Of a stretch of 64,000 nucleotides of DNA, positions 1 to 11,548 are shown in pieces. Each line of letters begins with the position of its first letter. The stretch's first letter is position 1. Source of the stretch: Mumia flava (lineage in GTDB: Bacteria > Actinomycetota > Actinomycetes > Propionibacteriales > Nocardioidaceae); assembly GCF_002797495.1 (NCBI RefSeq), contig NZ_PGEZ01000001.1, forward strand, positions 2,666,001 through 2,730,000, in the 5' to 3' direction. The notes beneath the pieces are model-generated. The model worked only from the letters and a program-made list of their open reading frames with translations, made no database searches and was not told the origin of the DNA. The position numbers and the translations under genes are program-made.

Positions 1-303
1 CAGCTCACGGACGATCTCCTCGGTCCCGTCGATCGTGCCGAGCAGGGACGCGTCGAAGTGCCGGCGGTAGGCCACGATCTCGTCGGCGTACTGCGGGAAG
101 TCCACCGAGGCGACCCGCTCGGCCTCGTCCCACCCGCGCCCGGCGTCCTGCGCGTGGTTCCACGCGGAGAAGTCGAAGTCGTCGTCGGCGAGGAACCGGC
201 TCGCCCGCTCGTCGCCGACCTCGGCGGCGATCGCCGGGTGCGGGTCCCAGCCGATCAGCACGTTGCCGAGATCGAACACGACGGGGTTGAGGTCGGGTGC
301 CAT
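1..303 (-). CDS. HAD-superfamily hydrolase, YihX-like (3' end missing)
   Basis: The minus strand reads open from ATG at 303 to the window edge, giving 101 N-terminal residues with no stop. The protein opens MAPDLNPVVFDLGNVLIGWD. The FDLGNV stretch is motif I of the HAD branch that includes the sugar-phosphate phosphatase YihX, in which the first Asp (residue 11) is the nucleophile that takes the phosphoryl group. The cap-domain part that follows (FLADDDFDFSAWNHAQDAG) is usual for this branch. Motifs II-IV lie outside the window, so the substrate cannot be guessed. A TACGTT hexamer ends 6 nt before the ATG and no ribosome binding site is visible, so the mRNA may be leaderless. Confidence 0.85.
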   Translation of the reverse strand, partial: MAPDLNPVVFDLGNVLIGWDPHPAIAAEVGDERASRFLADDDFDFSAWNHAQDAGRGWDEAERVASVDFPQYADEIVAYRRHFDASLLGTIDGTEEIVREL

Positions 304-309
304 ACGTCG

Positions 310-315
310 AACGTA
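310..315 (-). promoter_or_regulatory. -10 hexamer for a leaderless HAD mRNA
   Basis: TACGTT on the minus strand, 6 nt before the ATG at 303. It fits the actinobacterial TANNNT -10 pattern, and transcription would start at or next to the start codon. No Shine-Dalgarno sequence is present. No clear -35 was found. Confidence 0.45.
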
Positions 316-380
316 CCGCCGCCCACCGACCGTTCCGGACCGTGCGTGGCTCCCGGGCGCGCCGGGAGCCACGCGCCGGC

Positions 381-2411
381 TCAGCGGACCCGGACGACGA
401 CCTTCTTCGACGTCGACCGCTTGTAGCTGCGGGCGTTCGCGGGGACGAACGTCGCGGTGATCCGGTGCTTGCCGCGGCGCAGCTTGCGGCTGCCGAGACG
501 CACCACGGCCTTGCCCCGCTTGAGCTTGGCCTTCCCGATCTTCTTCTTCCCGTCGCGGAGCACGACCTTGCCCTTGACGGCGCCGGCGCCGACCTTCACC
601 CGGGCGACCAGCTTGACCTTCGTACGCCCGTAGCGCGCCCGCTTCGGCTTGGCAGCCAGACCGGTCCGGCTCCCCAGCTTGGGCACCGAGAAGCCGTTCG
701 ACGCGCGCCACAGCGGAGCGACCGCACCGCGGCGTCCGGCGACGCGGGCGCGCACGACCGAGCCGGCGTCCGACGGCTTGATCACGTAGCGCGCGCCGCG
801 CGCACCGGCGATCGCGCGCCCGTCCCGGGTCCAGCCGTAGCTGAACGACGTCGGTCCGCCGATCCAGGAGCCGCGGTTGGTGGTGAGCGTCGCTCCGACC
901 GCGCGACGACCACGGGCCGCGGGCGCCTTCGTCGACAGCGGGAGGCGGCTCAGATCGAGGATCCCCGTCCCGCAGTCCGCCGGGACGCAGCGGGTCCCGC
1001 CCGAGGTGCTGGGGAACGGGCGGACCGCGCCCTTCAGCGCCTGCTCGACGACCGCCGGGGAGTACGCGCCGTGGGAGCGGATCAACGCAGCCGCGGCCGA
1101 GACCGCGGGCGCGGCCATGCTCGTGCCGGCGTCCTGGGCGTAGGTGGGGTTGCCCGGCGTCGTGTCGCTGGTGTTCATCGTCGAGAGCACGGCGCGACCC
1201 AGGATCGCGTCGCCACCGGGCGCCGAGAGGTCGACGGCCGCCCCGAAGTTCGAGTACGGCACACCGTTGCCCATCGCCGCGACCTTGCCGTCGGGGTTCG
1301 TGGCGGCGACCACCACGGCGCCCGCGCAGTTCGCCGGGGTGAAGGAGGCCGTGTTGATGTTCTCGTTCCCCGCCGCCACCACGACCGTGGCACCCCGGCT
1401 GCGCGCCGCGGCGATCGCGGAGCGGTAGGTGCTCGGGCAGTAGTTCGCTCGTCCGCCGAGCGAGAGGTTGATGACCTTGGCCGGGGTCCGGTTGCGGGAC
1501 GTCCCCGGGACCTTGACGCCGGCGGCCCACCGGATCGCCGCGGCGATGTCGGAGTCGTACCCGCCGCAGCGGCCCAGCGCACGGACGTGCTGGATCCGGA
1601 TGCCCGGGGCGTTGCCGGCGATGCCGATGCCGTTGTCGGTGCGGGCCGCGACGATCCCCGCGACGTGGGTCCCGTGCCAGCTGCTCGTCCGCGCCGGCGT
1701 GTTCGGGGCGCACACGTTCGCGCCGTACCAGTCGCCCTCGTCGCGCGGGTTCGGGTCGCGGCCGTTGCCGTCGCGCGCAACCGTGCGGGACGAGATCATG
1801 TCGTAGCCGGCCACCGTGCCCGCGTCGAGGTCGGGGTGGGCCGACCGGCCGGTGTCGATCACCGCGACGACCACGGAGCTGCGTCCCCGGGTCGCCGGCC
1901 ACGCGGCGTTGGCGTGCGTGCCGTAGGTCCCGCGGATGTTCCACTGGGCGCTGAACTGCGGGTCGTTCGGGACGGGTGCGGCCGCGATCGTCCGCATCCG
2001 GTCGAGCTCGACCGACGCGACCCCGTCGAGGTCGGCGACCTGCTCGGCGGCCTCGGTGGCCTCGGCCTCCGTGACCGGCTGGTCGAACCGGACGGCGTCC
2101 ACGTCGTCGGTGATCGCGACCGTCGTGTCCTCGGCCGACACGCCGGCGGCCGCGGCGCCCCGGCGCGTGGCCGTGCGCAGTCCCGACCGTACGGCGGTGT
2201 CGTCGTAGGTGACGATCAGCCCGCCGACCTGGTCGGGAGCGGTGTCGGTGTCGACCCGGACGTCACCGGCCTTCGCAGCGGCGGTCTCGGCGGCCGGGGC
2301 AGGGTCGGCGACGCGGGCGGCGTCCGGGCTGGGTTCGGCGGACGCCGGGGCCAGGCCGGCGATCAGCAGGGCGGCCGCGGCAGCGCCGACGATGCGTGTG
2401 CGTGAGGACAT
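381..2411 (-). CDS. secreted subtilisin-like serine protease (peptidase S8)
   Basis: A 676-residue precursor. I start it at the ATG at 2411 because it opens directly on a signal peptide (MSSRTRIVGAAAAALLIAGL, then a likely AxA cut near residue 25). Residues ~55-145 look like an inhibitor I9-type propeptide. The catalytic domain (~155-445) has the full triad: Asp186 in VVAVIDTG, His246 in WHGTHVAG and Ser431 in GTSMAAP, plus the oxyanion Asn349 in AAGNE. Residues ~470-580 are a linker. The last ~95 residues are a Lys/Arg-rich beta-sandwich of the bacterial Ig-like type, probably for wall or substrate attachment. The gene is divergent from nuoA. It is an exported general protease; its specificity cannot be read from sequence. 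Confidence 0.93.
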   Translation of the reverse strand: MSSRTRIVGAAAAALLIAGLAPASAEPSPDAARVADPAPAAETAAAKAGDVRVDTDTAPDQVGGLIVTYDDTAVRSGLRTATRRGAAAAGVSAEDTTVAITDDVDAVRFDQPVTEAEATEAAEQVADLDGVASVELDRMRTIAAAPVPNDPQFSAQWNIRGTYGTHANAAWPATRGRSSVVVAVIDTGRSAHPDLDAGTVAGYDMISSRTVARDGNGRDPNPRDEGDWYGANVCAPNTPARTSSWHGTHVAGIVAARTDNGIGIAGNAPGIRIQHVRALGRCGGYDSDIAAAIRWAAGVKVPGTSRNRTPAKVINLSLGGRANYCPSTYRSAIAAARSRGATVVVAAGNENINTASFTPANCAGAVVVAATNPDGKVAAMGNGVPYSNFGAAVDLSAPGGDAILGRAVLSTMNTSDTTPGNPTYAQDAGTSMAAPAVSAAAALIRSHGAYSPAVVEQALKGAVRPFPSTSGGTRCVPADCGTGILDLSRLPLSTKAPAARGRRAVGATLTTNRGSWIGGPTSFSYGWTRDGRAIAGARGARYVIKPSDAGSVVRARVAGRRGAVAPLWRASNGFSVPKLGSRTGLAAKPKRARYGRTKVKLVARVKVGAGAVKGKVVLRDGKKKIGKAKLKRGKAVVRLGSRKLRRGKHRITATFVPANARSYKRSTSKKVVVRVR

Positions 2412-2490
2412 GACGGAAGGATGACGTACGGCGGGGTGCACCCCGGCGCCGACCCCACGCGCGTCTCGCCACGAGGAGTCCCGCACCCCC

Positions 2491-2496
2491 TAGACT
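2491..2496 (+). promoter_or_regulatory. -10 hexamer of the nuo operon (leaderless)
   Basis: TAGACT, 7 nt before the ATG of nuoA. This is a near-consensus actinobacterial -10, and its position puts the transcription start at the initiation codon. The only purine-rich stretch nearby (GAGGAG at 2473-2478) lies upstream of the hexamer and so cannot serve as a ribosome binding site. No convincing -35 is visible. Confidence 0.55.
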
Positions 2497-2503
2497 CTGG
2501 CGC

Positions 2504-2878
2504 ATGCCGGACTACCCCGACTACCTCGCGAGCTACGCGGGGATCGCCGCGATCTTCGGGGTCGGCGTGCTGCTGGCGGCCGGGATGCTCGGGGTGAACC
2601 GCCTGCTGCGCCCCCGCGTCGACGACCCCGCGAAGCTGTTGACGTACGAGTCCGGGGTCGACCCGGTCGGCTCCGGCTGGGCGCAGAGCAACGTCCGCTA
2701 CTACGTCTTCGCGTTCCTCTACGTGATCTTCGCGGTCGACGCCGTGTTCCTCTTCCCCTGGGCGGTCGTCTTCGCCGACATCGGCTGGGAGGCGGCGGTG
2801 GAGATGGCGGTGTTCATCGGGTTCATCGCGATCGGGCTGCTGTACGCCTGGCGCAAGGGGGTGCTGTCGTGGACGTGA
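2504..2878 (+). CDS. nuoA: NADH-quinone oxidoreductase subunit A
   Basis: A 124-residue membrane protein with three hydrophobic segments, the normal size for NuoA. It carries the family signature in its cytoplasmic loop ([15 protein letters not shown]), followed by [17 protein letters not shown]. NuoA sits at the junction between the membrane arm and the peripheral arm, next to NuoH, and contributes to the quinone cavity. It is the first gene of a ten-gene cluster in which almost every gene overlaps the next; nuoA overlaps nuoB by 10 nt. A -10 hexamer immediately upstream implies a leaderless transcript. Confidence 0.96.
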   Translation: MPDYPDYLASYAGIAAIFGVGVLLAAGMLGVNRLLRPRVDDPAKLLTYESGVDPVGSGWAQSNVRYYVFAFLYVIFAVDAVFLFPWAVVFADIGWEAAVEMAVFIGFIAIGLLYAWRKGVLSWT

Positions 2879-3528
2879 CCCGACCGTCGTCCGCATCCGG
2901 CCCGTCGCCCGTGCCCGGTGAGGTCCTCAGCACCGCCGGCGCCGTGGACCTCGGGGTCCCCTCCTTGCGTCGGGCCCCCGACACCGACCTCGGCGTCGGG
3001 TCGGCGCTCGCCCCGAAGCCGGTCCGCTATCTGCTCAACTGGGGCCGCCGCTACTCGCTGTGGGTGTTCAACTTCGGCCTCGCCTGCTGCGCGATCGAGT
3101 TCATCGCGACCTCGATGGCGCGGCACGACTTCATCCGGCTCGGCGTGATCCCGTTCGCTCCCGGCCCGCGGCAGGCCGACCTGATGGTCGTCTCCGGCAC
3201 GGTCACGGACAAGATGGCGCCGGCGATCGAGCGGCTGTACGCCCAGATGCCCGATCCGAAGTACGTGATCTCGTTCGGCTCCTGCGCCAACTCCGGCGGC
3301 CCCTACTGGGACTCCTACAGCGTCACGAAGGGAGTGGACCAGATCATCCCGGTCGACGTGTACGTGCCCGGCTGCCCGCCGCGCCCGGAGGCGCTGCTCC
3401 AGGGGATCGTCCGCCTCCAGGACAAGATCGCCGGCGAGGACCTGGCCCAGCGCTACGGCCGGACCGGTCTGCGCCGGTCGTTCTCCTCGCTGCTCCGCCC
3501 GCCCGTCCCCGACGACCAGGGCGGCTGA
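2869..3528 (+). CDS. nuoB: NADH-quinone oxidoreductase subunit B
   Basis: A 219-residue protein starting at GTG 2869 inside the end of nuoA. It holds the four cysteines that ligate the terminal [4Fe-4S] cluster N2: Cys73 and Cys74 (GLACCAIEF), Cys139 ([11 protein letters not shown]) and Cys169 (VPGCPPRPE). N2 hands electrons to quinone at the interface with NuoD. The first ~45 residues are a variable extension. Its normal partner gene nuoD is not in this cluster, so this NuoB must pair with a NuoD encoded elsewhere if it works as in standard complex I. NuoC follows after 2 nt. Confidence 0.96.
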   Translation: MDVTRPSSASGPSPVPGEVLSTAGAVDLGVPSLRRAPDTDLGVGSALAPKPVRYLLNWGRRYSLWVFNFGLACCAIEFIATSMARHDFIRLGVIPFAPGPRQADLMVVSGTVTDKMAPAIERLYAQMPDPKYVISFGSCANSGGPYWDSYSVTKGVDQIIPVDVYVPGCPPRPEALLQGIVRLQDKIAGEDLAQRYGRTGLRRSFSSLLRPPVPDDQGG

Positions 3529-3530
3529 GC

Positions 3531-4280
3531 GTGGCCACGTGGACGCAGGAGGTGCTGGACCTCGCCCGGGTGATCGGCGGCGACCGGGCGCGGCTGCGCG
3601 AGGAGTTCGGCCGGCCGACGCTGACCGTCCCGTCGGGGTGGTGGCGCTCGAGCATCGTCGCGCTGCGCGACCGGGCCCACCTGACGTACTTCGACTGGCT
3701 GAGCGCGGTCGACGAGGCGGGGGCCCCGAGCCCGGACCCCGCCGACGCCTCGCTCGCCGGCGGGATGCGCGTGGTCTGCCACCTCGCCGGGCTGTCGCCC
3801 GGCGTCGCCCGGACCCATCTGCGGCACCTGGTCGTGGAGACGTGGATCCCGCGCGACGCGCTCGTCGTGGACTCGCTCGCGACCGTGTACGCCGGAGCGG
3901 CCTGGCACGAGCGCGAGACGCACGAGATGTTCGGGATCGGGTTCGACTCCGCGGGTCCGCTCGAGGCGCTGCTGCTGCCCGACGCCTTCGAGGGGCACCC
4001 GCTGCGCAAGGAGTTCGTGCTGGCCTCGCGCGTGGTGAAGCCGTGGCCGGGCGCGAAGGAGCCGGGCGAGTCCGACGCCGACGTCGCCTCGCCGAGCCGG
4101 CGCCGCACCCGCCCGCCCGGTGTCCCGGAGCCGGAGCAGTGGGGGCCGCGCGAGCGCGGCAGCGATGCACCCGACCCGCTGGCGCACGCCACCACGCCGT
4201 CCGGTCCGGCGCGGCCGCGCCGCGCGCGCCGCGCCGTACCACCCAAGGAGCCGCCCGGCGACGGAGGCACCGATGGCTGA
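3531..4280 (+). CDS. nuoC: NADH-quinone oxidoreductase subunit C
   Basis: A 249-residue protein from GTG 3531, two bases after nuoB. The ~30 kDa subunit signature is clear around residues 120-165 (WHERETHEMFGIGFDS, then GHPLRKEF). NuoC packs against NuoB and NuoD in the hydrophilic arm. The last ~70 residues are a Pro/Arg-rich low-complexity tail, apparently disordered and not part of the family fold. The stop codon overlaps the nuoH start by 8 nt, so there is no room for nuoD. The protein is not a NuoCD fusion, because none of the 49-kDa subunit motifs appear. Confidence 0.93.
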   Translation: MATWTQEVLDLARVIGGDRARLREEFGRPTLTVPSGWWRSSIVALRDRAHLTYFDWLSAVDEAGAPSPDPADASLAGGMRVVCHLAGLSPGVARTHLRHLVVETWIPRDALVVDSLATVYAGAAWHERETHEMFGIGFDSAGPLEALLLPDAFEGHPLRKEFVLASRVVKPWPGAKEPGESDADVASPSRRRTRPPGVPEPEQWGPRERGSDAPDPLAHATTPSGPARPRRARRAVPPKEPPGDGGTDG

Positions 4281-5226
4281 CGTCCTCGAGATCCTGCTGC
4301 GCTGCGTCCTCGTGCTGGTGGCGTTCCTGACCCTGCCGCTGCTGGTGGGGCAGATGGAGCACAAGGTGATGGCGCACATGCAGTCGCGGGTCGGTCCGAT
4401 GTACGCGGGTGGGTTCCACGGCTGGGCCCAGCTGGTCGCCGACGGGGTGAAGTTCGTCCAGAAGGAGGACGTCGTCCCGGCCGCCGCCGACCGGAGGATC
4501 TTCGCGCTCGCGCCCGCGGTCGCCCTCGTCCCGTACCTCGCCGTCTTCGTGGTGATCCCGCTCGGCCCGACGGTGGTCGGCGTCGACCTCGACCTCGGGC
4601 TGTTCTTCGCGCTCGCCGTGATGAGCGTCGGCGTCCTCGGCACCTTGATGGGCGCGTGGGCCAGCGCGAACAAGTACTCGCTGCTCGGTGGCCTGCGCCT
4701 GGCCGTGCAGCTGATGAGCTACGAGCTCCCGATGGTCCTGGCGGCGGTGTCGGCTGCGATGGCGGCCGGCACGCTGTCGCTGATCGGCATCGTGGGGGCG
4801 TGGGAGTGGTCCTGGCTGCTGTGGCAGCTGCCGGCCCTGGTCGTCTTCGTCGTCGCCGGGCTGGCCGAGCTCCAGCGCCCGCCGTTCGACATGCCCCTGG
4901 CCGACGGCGAGCTGGTCTTCGGGCCCTACACGGAGTACGGCGGCATCCGGTTCGCGATGTTCCTGCTCGCCGAGTACGCCGGGATCGTGGTGCTCGCGGC
5001 GCTCACGACGACGCTGTTCCTCGGCGGCTGGCGCGGCCCGGCGTCGGACGAGATCGGCTGGCTGTGGGTGCTGGTGAAGACGTTCGTGGTGGCGTTCGGC
5101 GTGGTGTGGGCGCGGGTGGCGTGGCCGCGGCTGCGCGAGGACCAGCTGAACGCCCTGGCCTGGAAGGTGCTGGTCCCGCTCGCGCTGGCCCAGCTCGCAC
5201 TGACGACGGTGGTGGTCCTGCTGTGA
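4273..5226 (+). CDS. nuoH: NADH-quinone oxidoreductase subunit H
   Basis: A 317-residue multi-span membrane protein. The ATG at 4273 overlaps nuoC. It carries the NuoH hallmarks: [16 protein letters not shown] near residue 33, and the acidic loop [18 protein letters not shown] followed by FGPYTEYGG. NuoH forms the quinone entry chamber and the first part of the proton path. The length is normal for the family. The stop overlaps the nuoI GTG by 4 nt, indicating translational coupling. Confidence 0.96.
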   Translation: MADVLEILLRCVLVLVAFLTLPLLVGQMEHKVMAHMQSRVGPMYAGGFHGWAQLVADGVKFVQKEDVVPAAADRRIFALAPAVALVPYLAVFVVIPLGPTVVGVDLDLGLFFALAVMSVGVLGTLMGAWASANKYSLLGGLRLAVQLMSYELPMVLAAVSAAMAAGTLSLIGIVGAWEWSWLLWQLPALVVFVVAGLAELQRPPFDMPLADGELVFGPYTEYGGIRFAMFLLAEYAGIVVLAALTTTLFLGGWRGPASDEIGWLWVLVKTFVVAFGVVWARVAWPRLREDQLNALAWKVLVPLALAQLALTTVVVLL

Positions 5227-5804
5227 ACGGCCTCGGACGCGGTCTGCTCGACGGGCTGCGGGTGACCTGGCGCAACCTCACCCGCCGCGCCGTCACCCAG
5301 CAGTACCCGGACGTGAAGCCCGACCTGCCGCCCCGGTCGCGCGGGGTCATCGCGCTGCAGGAGGAGAACTGCACGGTCTGCATGCTGTGCGCGCGCGAGT
5401 GCCCGGCGTGGTGCATCACGATCGACTCCCACAAGGAGACGGCGCCCCCGGTCACCGAGGGCGGGCGCGAGCGCAGCTTCAACATGCTCGACCAGTTCGA
5501 CATCGACTACTCGCTGTGCATGTACTGCTCCATCTGCGTGGAGGTCTGCCCGTTCGACGCGCTGCACTGGTCGCCCGAGTTCGAGTACGCCGAGCTCGAC
5601 ATCCGCGACCTGACGCACGACAAGGAGCGGCTGCGGGAGTGGATGTGGACCGTGCCGCCGCCCCAGCCGCTCGACCCGGCCGCGGAGGAGCCGAAGGAGA
5701 TCGCCTCGGCCGAGAAGGCCGCTCGTCGGGAGGCGGACGAGCGGGCCGCGAAGCGTACGGCCGAGGCCGAGGGCAGCGAGCCCGGCGAGGGAGACGGCCG
5801 GTGA
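5223..5804 (+). CDS. nuoI: NADH-quinone oxidoreductase subunit I
   Basis: A 193-residue iron-sulfur protein starting at GTG 5223 in a GTGA overlap with nuoH. It carries two ferredoxin-type motifs: Cys50, 53, 56, 60 ([12 protein letters not shown]) and Cys99, 102, 105, 109 ([12 protein letters not shown]). These bind clusters N6a and N6b, which relay electrons towards NuoB. The last ~45 residues are a charged Glu/Ala/Arg tail. In standard complex I NuoI receives electrons from NuoG; nuoG is absent here, so its donor is uncertain (a sharing arrangement or a ferredoxin are both possible). Confidence 0.96.
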   Translation: MNGLGRGLLDGLRVTWRNLTRRAVTQQYPDVKPDLPPRSRGVIALQEENCTVCMLCARECPAWCITIDSHKETAPPVTEGGRERSFNMLDQFDIDYSLCMYCSICVEVCPFDALHWSPEFEYAELDIRDLTHDKERLREWMWTVPPPQPLDPAAEEPKEIASAEKAARREADERAAKRTAEAEGSEPGEGDGR

Positions 5805-6304
5805 CCGCGGCGACGCTGGTGCTCGGCGCGTTCGGGGTGGTGGCGCTGGTCGCCGCGACACTGACCGTCACCACCGACCGGATCGTGCACGCCGCGTTGT
5901 GGCTGGTGGTGAGCCTGGGCGCGGTCGCCGGGATGTACGTGGTGCTGGCCGCCGAGCTCGTCGCCTGGGTCCAGGTGCTGATCTACCTGGGCTCGGTGAT
6001 CGTCCTGCTGCTGTTCGCCCTCATGCTGACGCGCGCCCCGACCGGCCCCGGTTCGGCCGAGGTCACCCGCAACCGCCCGCTGGCGGCGCTCGCGGCGACG
6101 GCGAGCGCGGTCGGCCTCGGTGCGATCCTGTGGGCGGGCTTCGCCGGCGAGGAGATCGACCCGGACGCCGTCGTCGTCGGGGACGCGGACGCGCTGGGTC
6201 AGGCGATCTTCCGGACCTGGGTGCTGCCGTTCGAGGTGCTGTCGCTCGTGCTGCTGGCTGCGCTGATCGGGGCGATCGTGCTGACGCGTCGGGGGAGCCG
6301 CTGA
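5801..6304 (+). CDS. nuoJ: NADH-quinone oxidoreductase subunit J
   Basis: A 167-residue hydrophobic protein starting at GTG 5801 (GTGA overlap with nuoI). It has five predicted membrane segments and the NuoJ core [20 protein letters not shown], then [20 protein letters not shown]. NuoJ carries the helix whose pi-bulge is thought to move during coupling. It is short compared with the ~250-residue NuoJ of many actinobacterial 14-gene operons, lacking the long C-terminal tail. The stop overlaps the nuoK start (TGATG). Confidence 0.93.
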   Translation: MTAATLVLGAFGVVALVAATLTVTTDRIVHAALWLVVSLGAVAGMYVVLAAELVAWVQVLIYLGSVIVLLLFALMLTRAPTGPGSAEVTRNRPLAALAATASAVGLGAILWAGFAGEEIDPDAVVVGDADALGQAIFRTWVLPFEVLSLVLLAALIGAIVLTRRGSR

Positions 6305-6632
6305 TGCCGCTGCTGCTGCCGCTGACCATCTCCTGCGGTCTGTTCGGTCTCGGCCTGTACGCCGTGCTGGCGCGCCGGCACGCGGTGATGGTGCTGCTCG
6401 GGATCGAGCTGATGCTGAACGCCGTCAACCTCAACCTGGTCGCGTTCGACACCTGGTGGGCCGACCAGGTGCACACCGGCCAGTCGCTGACGTTGTTCGT
6501 GGTCGCGCTCGCCGCCGCCGAGATCGGGGTCGGCCTCGCGATCGTGCTCGCGCTGTTCCGCGCGGCCGGTCAGGTCGACGTGGACGAGCAGCCGACCGAG
6601 CCGGCCGACGTGGTCGAGGACGGTGGGCTGCG

Positions 6633-6636
<4 letters not shown>
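6304..6636 (+). CDS. nuoK: NADH-quinone oxidoreductase subunit K
   Basis: A 110-residue protein with three membrane helices. It has the MrpC-like core [19 protein letters not shown] and [13 protein letters not shown]. The membrane glutamates in LGIELML and [10 protein letters not shown] are the conserved proton-relay residues of NuoK. The ATG at 6304 uses the last base of the nuoJ stop. The stop overlaps the nuoL ATG by 4 nt. The C-terminal ~20 residues are acidic and outside the fold. Confidence 0.94.
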
Positions 6637-8461
<1,825 letters not shown>

Positions 8462-8465
<4 letters not shown>

Positions 8466-9973
8466 GCGGCGTGCTGATCGCGGTCCTGCTCCCGGCCGTC
8501 GCGGCCCTGGTCATGGTGGTCGTCCGCGACATCATCACCGACCGGGTCGCGGCCCGGCTCGGCCTGGCGGTCTCGCTGCTGAGCGCGCTCGCGCTGGTCC
8601 TGGCGTGGCTCAACCGCGGGGACAAGGCGTACGCCGGCGAGGTCGACGTGCTCTGGGTGCGGTCCCTCGGGATGCACTGGCACCTCGGGATGGACGGCAT
8701 CTCCTTCCCGCTGCTGCTGATGACCAGCCTGCTGACCGCGCTGGTGTGCTGGGCGCTCACCGACGACCCGCCGGCCGGGGAGAACTCCACGCCGGCGCTG
8801 GTCGCCCTGGTGATGGTGGTGCTCGCCGCCGCGCTCGGGGTGTTCGCGGCGCTGGACCTGCTGCTGTTCTTCGTGTTCTTCGAGCTCGCTCTGATCCCGA
8901 TGTGGTTCGTGATCGCCCGCTGGGGTGATCCGCACGACCCACGCGGCCGCCGTCGGGCGGCCACGCGGTTCCTCGTGTTCACCGTGGCCGGGTCGGCGTT
9001 CATGCTGGTCGGGTTCGTGACCGTGGCCGCGTCGGCGGGCACCCTCCAGATCCCCGAGCTGGCCGCGCGCGACGTACCGCTCGCGGGCGGGTGGGCACTG
9101 TTCGCGGCCTGTGCGATCGCGGTGGGGCTGGCCGTCAAGACGCCGGTCTGGCCCCTGCACATCTGGCTGCCCGACGCCCACGCGTCGGCGCCGACGGTCG
9201 GCTCGGTCCTGCTGGCGGCGGTGTTCCTCAAGCTCGGGACGTACGGCCTGCTGCGGGTCCTGGCCTCGGTGCTCCCGGACCCGACTGCGACGCTCGCACC
9301 GTGGCTCGCGATCCTGGGCGTGATCGGGATCGTGTACGCCGCGCTGGCCTGTCTGCGCCAGGACGACCTGAAACGGCTGATCGCCTACTCCAGCGTGGGG
9401 CACATGGGCTTCGTGGTCCTCGCGGTCGCGACGATGAGCGAGATCGGCGTCGCCGCCGCGGTGTTCGCGAGCGTCGCGCACGGGGTGATCACCGGCCTGC
9501 TGTTCTTCAACGCCGGTGCCCTCAAGCGTCGCTTCGGCAGCGCGGAGCTGAGCGTGATCGGGCGCGGCCTGTACGCCCGGACGCCCGCGCTCGCCGTCGT
9601 GCTCGCGTTCGCAGCGATCGCGAGCCTCGGTCTTCCCGGCCTGGCCGGGTTCTGGGGCGAGATGATGGCGCTGCGCGGCACGTACGACGCCGCGACGTCG
9701 TCCGGCGGCGTCCTCGCCGCCGGGCTGGCCGGGACGCTGCTCGTCGTTGCGCTGGTCGGCGTGCTGCTCACCAGCGCGTACGTCCTGCGCGTGCTGCGGA
9801 CCACGATGCAGGGGGTCCCGACGCCGTCGCCCGACGACCTGGACCTGTCCGGCTCGGAGCGCGGGATCGCGACCGTCCTCGTGGTCGGGGTGCTGCTGCT
9901 CGGCCTCGCGCCGGGGCTCCTCGTCGGCATCATCGAACCGAGCATCCCGGCGATCCTCGGAGGTGCCCCGTGA
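8462..9973 (+). CDS. nuoM: NADH-quinone oxidoreductase subunit M
   Basis: A 503-residue antiporter-like subunit starting at ATG 8462 in an ATGA overlap with nuoL. Conserved elements include FFVFFELALIPMWFVI (membrane Glu), AVKTPVWPLHIWLPDAH with the pumping lysine, and LKRLIAYSSVGHMGFVVLA. The length is normal. It forms one of the three parallel proton channels. The stop overlaps the nuoN GTG by 4 nt. Confidence 0.95.
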
Positions 9974-11424
9974 TCGAGTGGAGCGTGATCGGCGTCCCGC
10001 TGGTGGTGGCGGTCGGGGCGATCGTGGTGCTGCTGACCGACGCGTTCGTGGCGCAGGCCGGGTGGCGGACCGCCGGCGGGATCTCGGCGGCGGCGCTCGT
10101 CGGCGCAGGGTGCTGGCTCGGCGCGACCGGCTCGTCCGGCGGGGTCGCCCTCGGGTTCTCGTGGGTCCTGCTGGTCTCGACCGCCGTGGTGGTGGCGCTG
10201 TGCCAGGTCCTCGACGACGATCCCGCGGTCCCTCCCGGTGAGCTGTCGTTCCTCCTGCTGCTGTCGGCGTCGGGTGCGCTGACGCTGGCCGTGGCGCGTG
10301 ACTTCGTGACCCTGGTGATCGCGCTGGAGCTGCTGGCGCTGCCGTCGATCGTGCTCGTCGGGATCAGGTCGGGGAGCCTGCGCGGGATCAGGTCGGCGTG
10401 GACGTTCTTCGTCCTGTCCGTCTCGGCGAGCGCCGTGACGCTGATGGGGATCTCGCTGCTCTACGGCGTCACCGGCACGCTCACGTACGACGGCGTCCTG
10501 ACCAGCCTCCAGAGCCAGGACCGCACCGACGTCGGCCCCGAGGTCCTGGGCGCGATCGTGGTCCTGACGCTGGTCGGTCTGCTGCTCAAGGTCGGCGCCG
10601 TGCCGTTCCACCTCTGGATCCCCGACGCCTACCGCGGGGCACCCATCCCGGTCGCGGCGTACCTCTCGGTCGTCTCCAAGGGCGGTGCGCTCGCGGCCCT
10701 GCTCGTCGTGCTCGCGTACCCGTTCCTCTCGCTCCAGCCGCGCTGGGACGTCGTGATCGCCGTCGTCGCCGCCCTGTCGATGACCGTCGGCAACATCGGC
10801 GCGCTGGTGCAGCGCGAGATGGTCTCGATGCTCGCCTGGTCGTCGGTGGCGCAGGCCGGGTTCCTGCTCGCTCCGCTGGTCGCGCTGCGTGTGAACAGCC
10901 CGGTCGTCTCGGCGGCGCCGCTGCGCTATCTCGCGGTGTTCGCGCTCGCGAACCTGACGGCGTTCGCGGTGGCCGCCCTCGTCGTACGGCGGTTCGGCGG
11001 GACGGACTACGACCGCCTCGCCGGTCTGGCGCGTCGCGACCCCGTCACGGGCGCGGCCCTGATCATGGCGCTGCTGACGCTCGCGGGGTTCCCGCCCGCG
11101 GTGATCGGCCTGCTCGCGAAGTACCTCGTCATCCAGCCGGTGATCCTCGGCGGGTACGCGTGGCTCGCGGTCGCGATCGCGCTCAACATCGCGGCCGGGC
11201 TGGTCTACTACCTGCGGCTCGTGGTGGTCGTGTTCGCGCCCCGCGAGCGGTGGCGTACCGACCCCGACGACCCGCAGGCCGCGACCGGCGGCGGCGAGGT
11301 GACGGTCGTGCGGCCCCGGCGCGGCGGGGTCGCGATCACCGAGGCGATCGTGGTGCTCGGCCTGCTCGCCCTGGTCGCGACGTCGCTGTACCCGACGATG
11401 CTGCTCGGACCGCTCCTGCCCTGA
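9970..11424 (+). CDS. nuoN: NADH-quinone oxidoreductase subunit N
   Basis: A 484-residue antiporter-like subunit starting at GTG 9970. The conserved parts are [38 protein letters not shown] (pumping lysine) and [17 protein letters not shown]. It is the last gene of the cluster; about 125 nt of repeat-like intergenic DNA follows. With NuoL and NuoM it completes the proton-pumping arm. The cluster as a whole still lacks D, E, F and G. Confidence 0.94.
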   Translation: MIEWSVIGVPLVVAVGAIVVLLTDAFVAQAGWRTAGGISAAALVGAGCWLGATGSSGGVALGFSWVLLVSTAVVVALCQVLDDDPAVPPGELSFLLLLSASGALTLAVARDFVTLVIALELLALPSIVLVGIRSGSLRGIRSAWTFFVLSVSASAVTLMGISLLYGVTGTLTYDGVLTSLQSQDRTDVGPEVLGAIVVLTLVGLLLKVGAVPFHLWIPDAYRGAPIPVAAYLSVVSKGGALAALLVVLAYPFLSLQPRWDVVIAVVAALSMTVGNIGALVQREMVSMLAWSSVAQAGFLLAPLVALRVNSPVVSAAPLRYLAVFALANLTAFAVAALVVRRFGGTDYDRLAGLARRDPVTGAALIMALLTLAGFPPAVIGLLAKYLVIQPVILGGYAWLAVAIALNIAAGLVYYLRLVVVVFAPRERWRTDPDDPQAATGGGEVTVVRPRRGGVAITEAIVVLGLLALVATSLYPTMLLGPLLP

Positions 11425-11460
11425 CGCTCTTCGCCGGTCGAGCCTGTCTCTCGATCCGCT

Positions 11461-11532
11461 GGTCGAGGCGCGAGCGTGCGAGCGATCGAGACCCACCGTC
11501 CGAGACCGCGCGAGCAGCGAGCGATCGGGTCC
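11461..11532. repeat. two imperfect copies of an intergenic palindromic repeat
   Basis: Positions 11461-11493 and 11498-11532 are related ~33-nt units. Both are rich in alternating GCGAGC and GAGCGATCG and begin GGTCGAG or GTCCGAG and end GATCGAGACC or GATCGGGTCC. Each unit is partly self-complementary. It lies between nuoN and rnhA and does not code. Repeats of this style, built on CGAGC/GATCGAGACC, are known from intergenic regions of Nocardioides-type genomes (recalled, not searched). They may act as mRNA 3'-end structures. Confidence 0.5.
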
Positions 11533-11536
11533 CGAC

Positions 11537-11542
11537 TACGCT
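11537..11542 (+). promoter_or_regulatory. -10 hexamer for a leaderless rnhA mRNA
   Basis: TACGCT, 6 nt before the GTG start of rnhA, fits TANNNT. There is no ribosome binding site in the preceding 20 nt. No -35 is evident. Confidence 0.4.
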
Positions 11543-11548
11543 GCCGCT

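Noticed and set aside
297-2405. A 702-codon plus-strand frame over the protease
   Set aside because: It is the shadow of the subtilase, whose triad and signal peptide are complete on the minus strand.
5801-6304. Truncation of nuoJ
   Set aside because: It is short compared with some actinobacterial NuoJ, but all five helices are present and the overlaps with its neighbours are clean.
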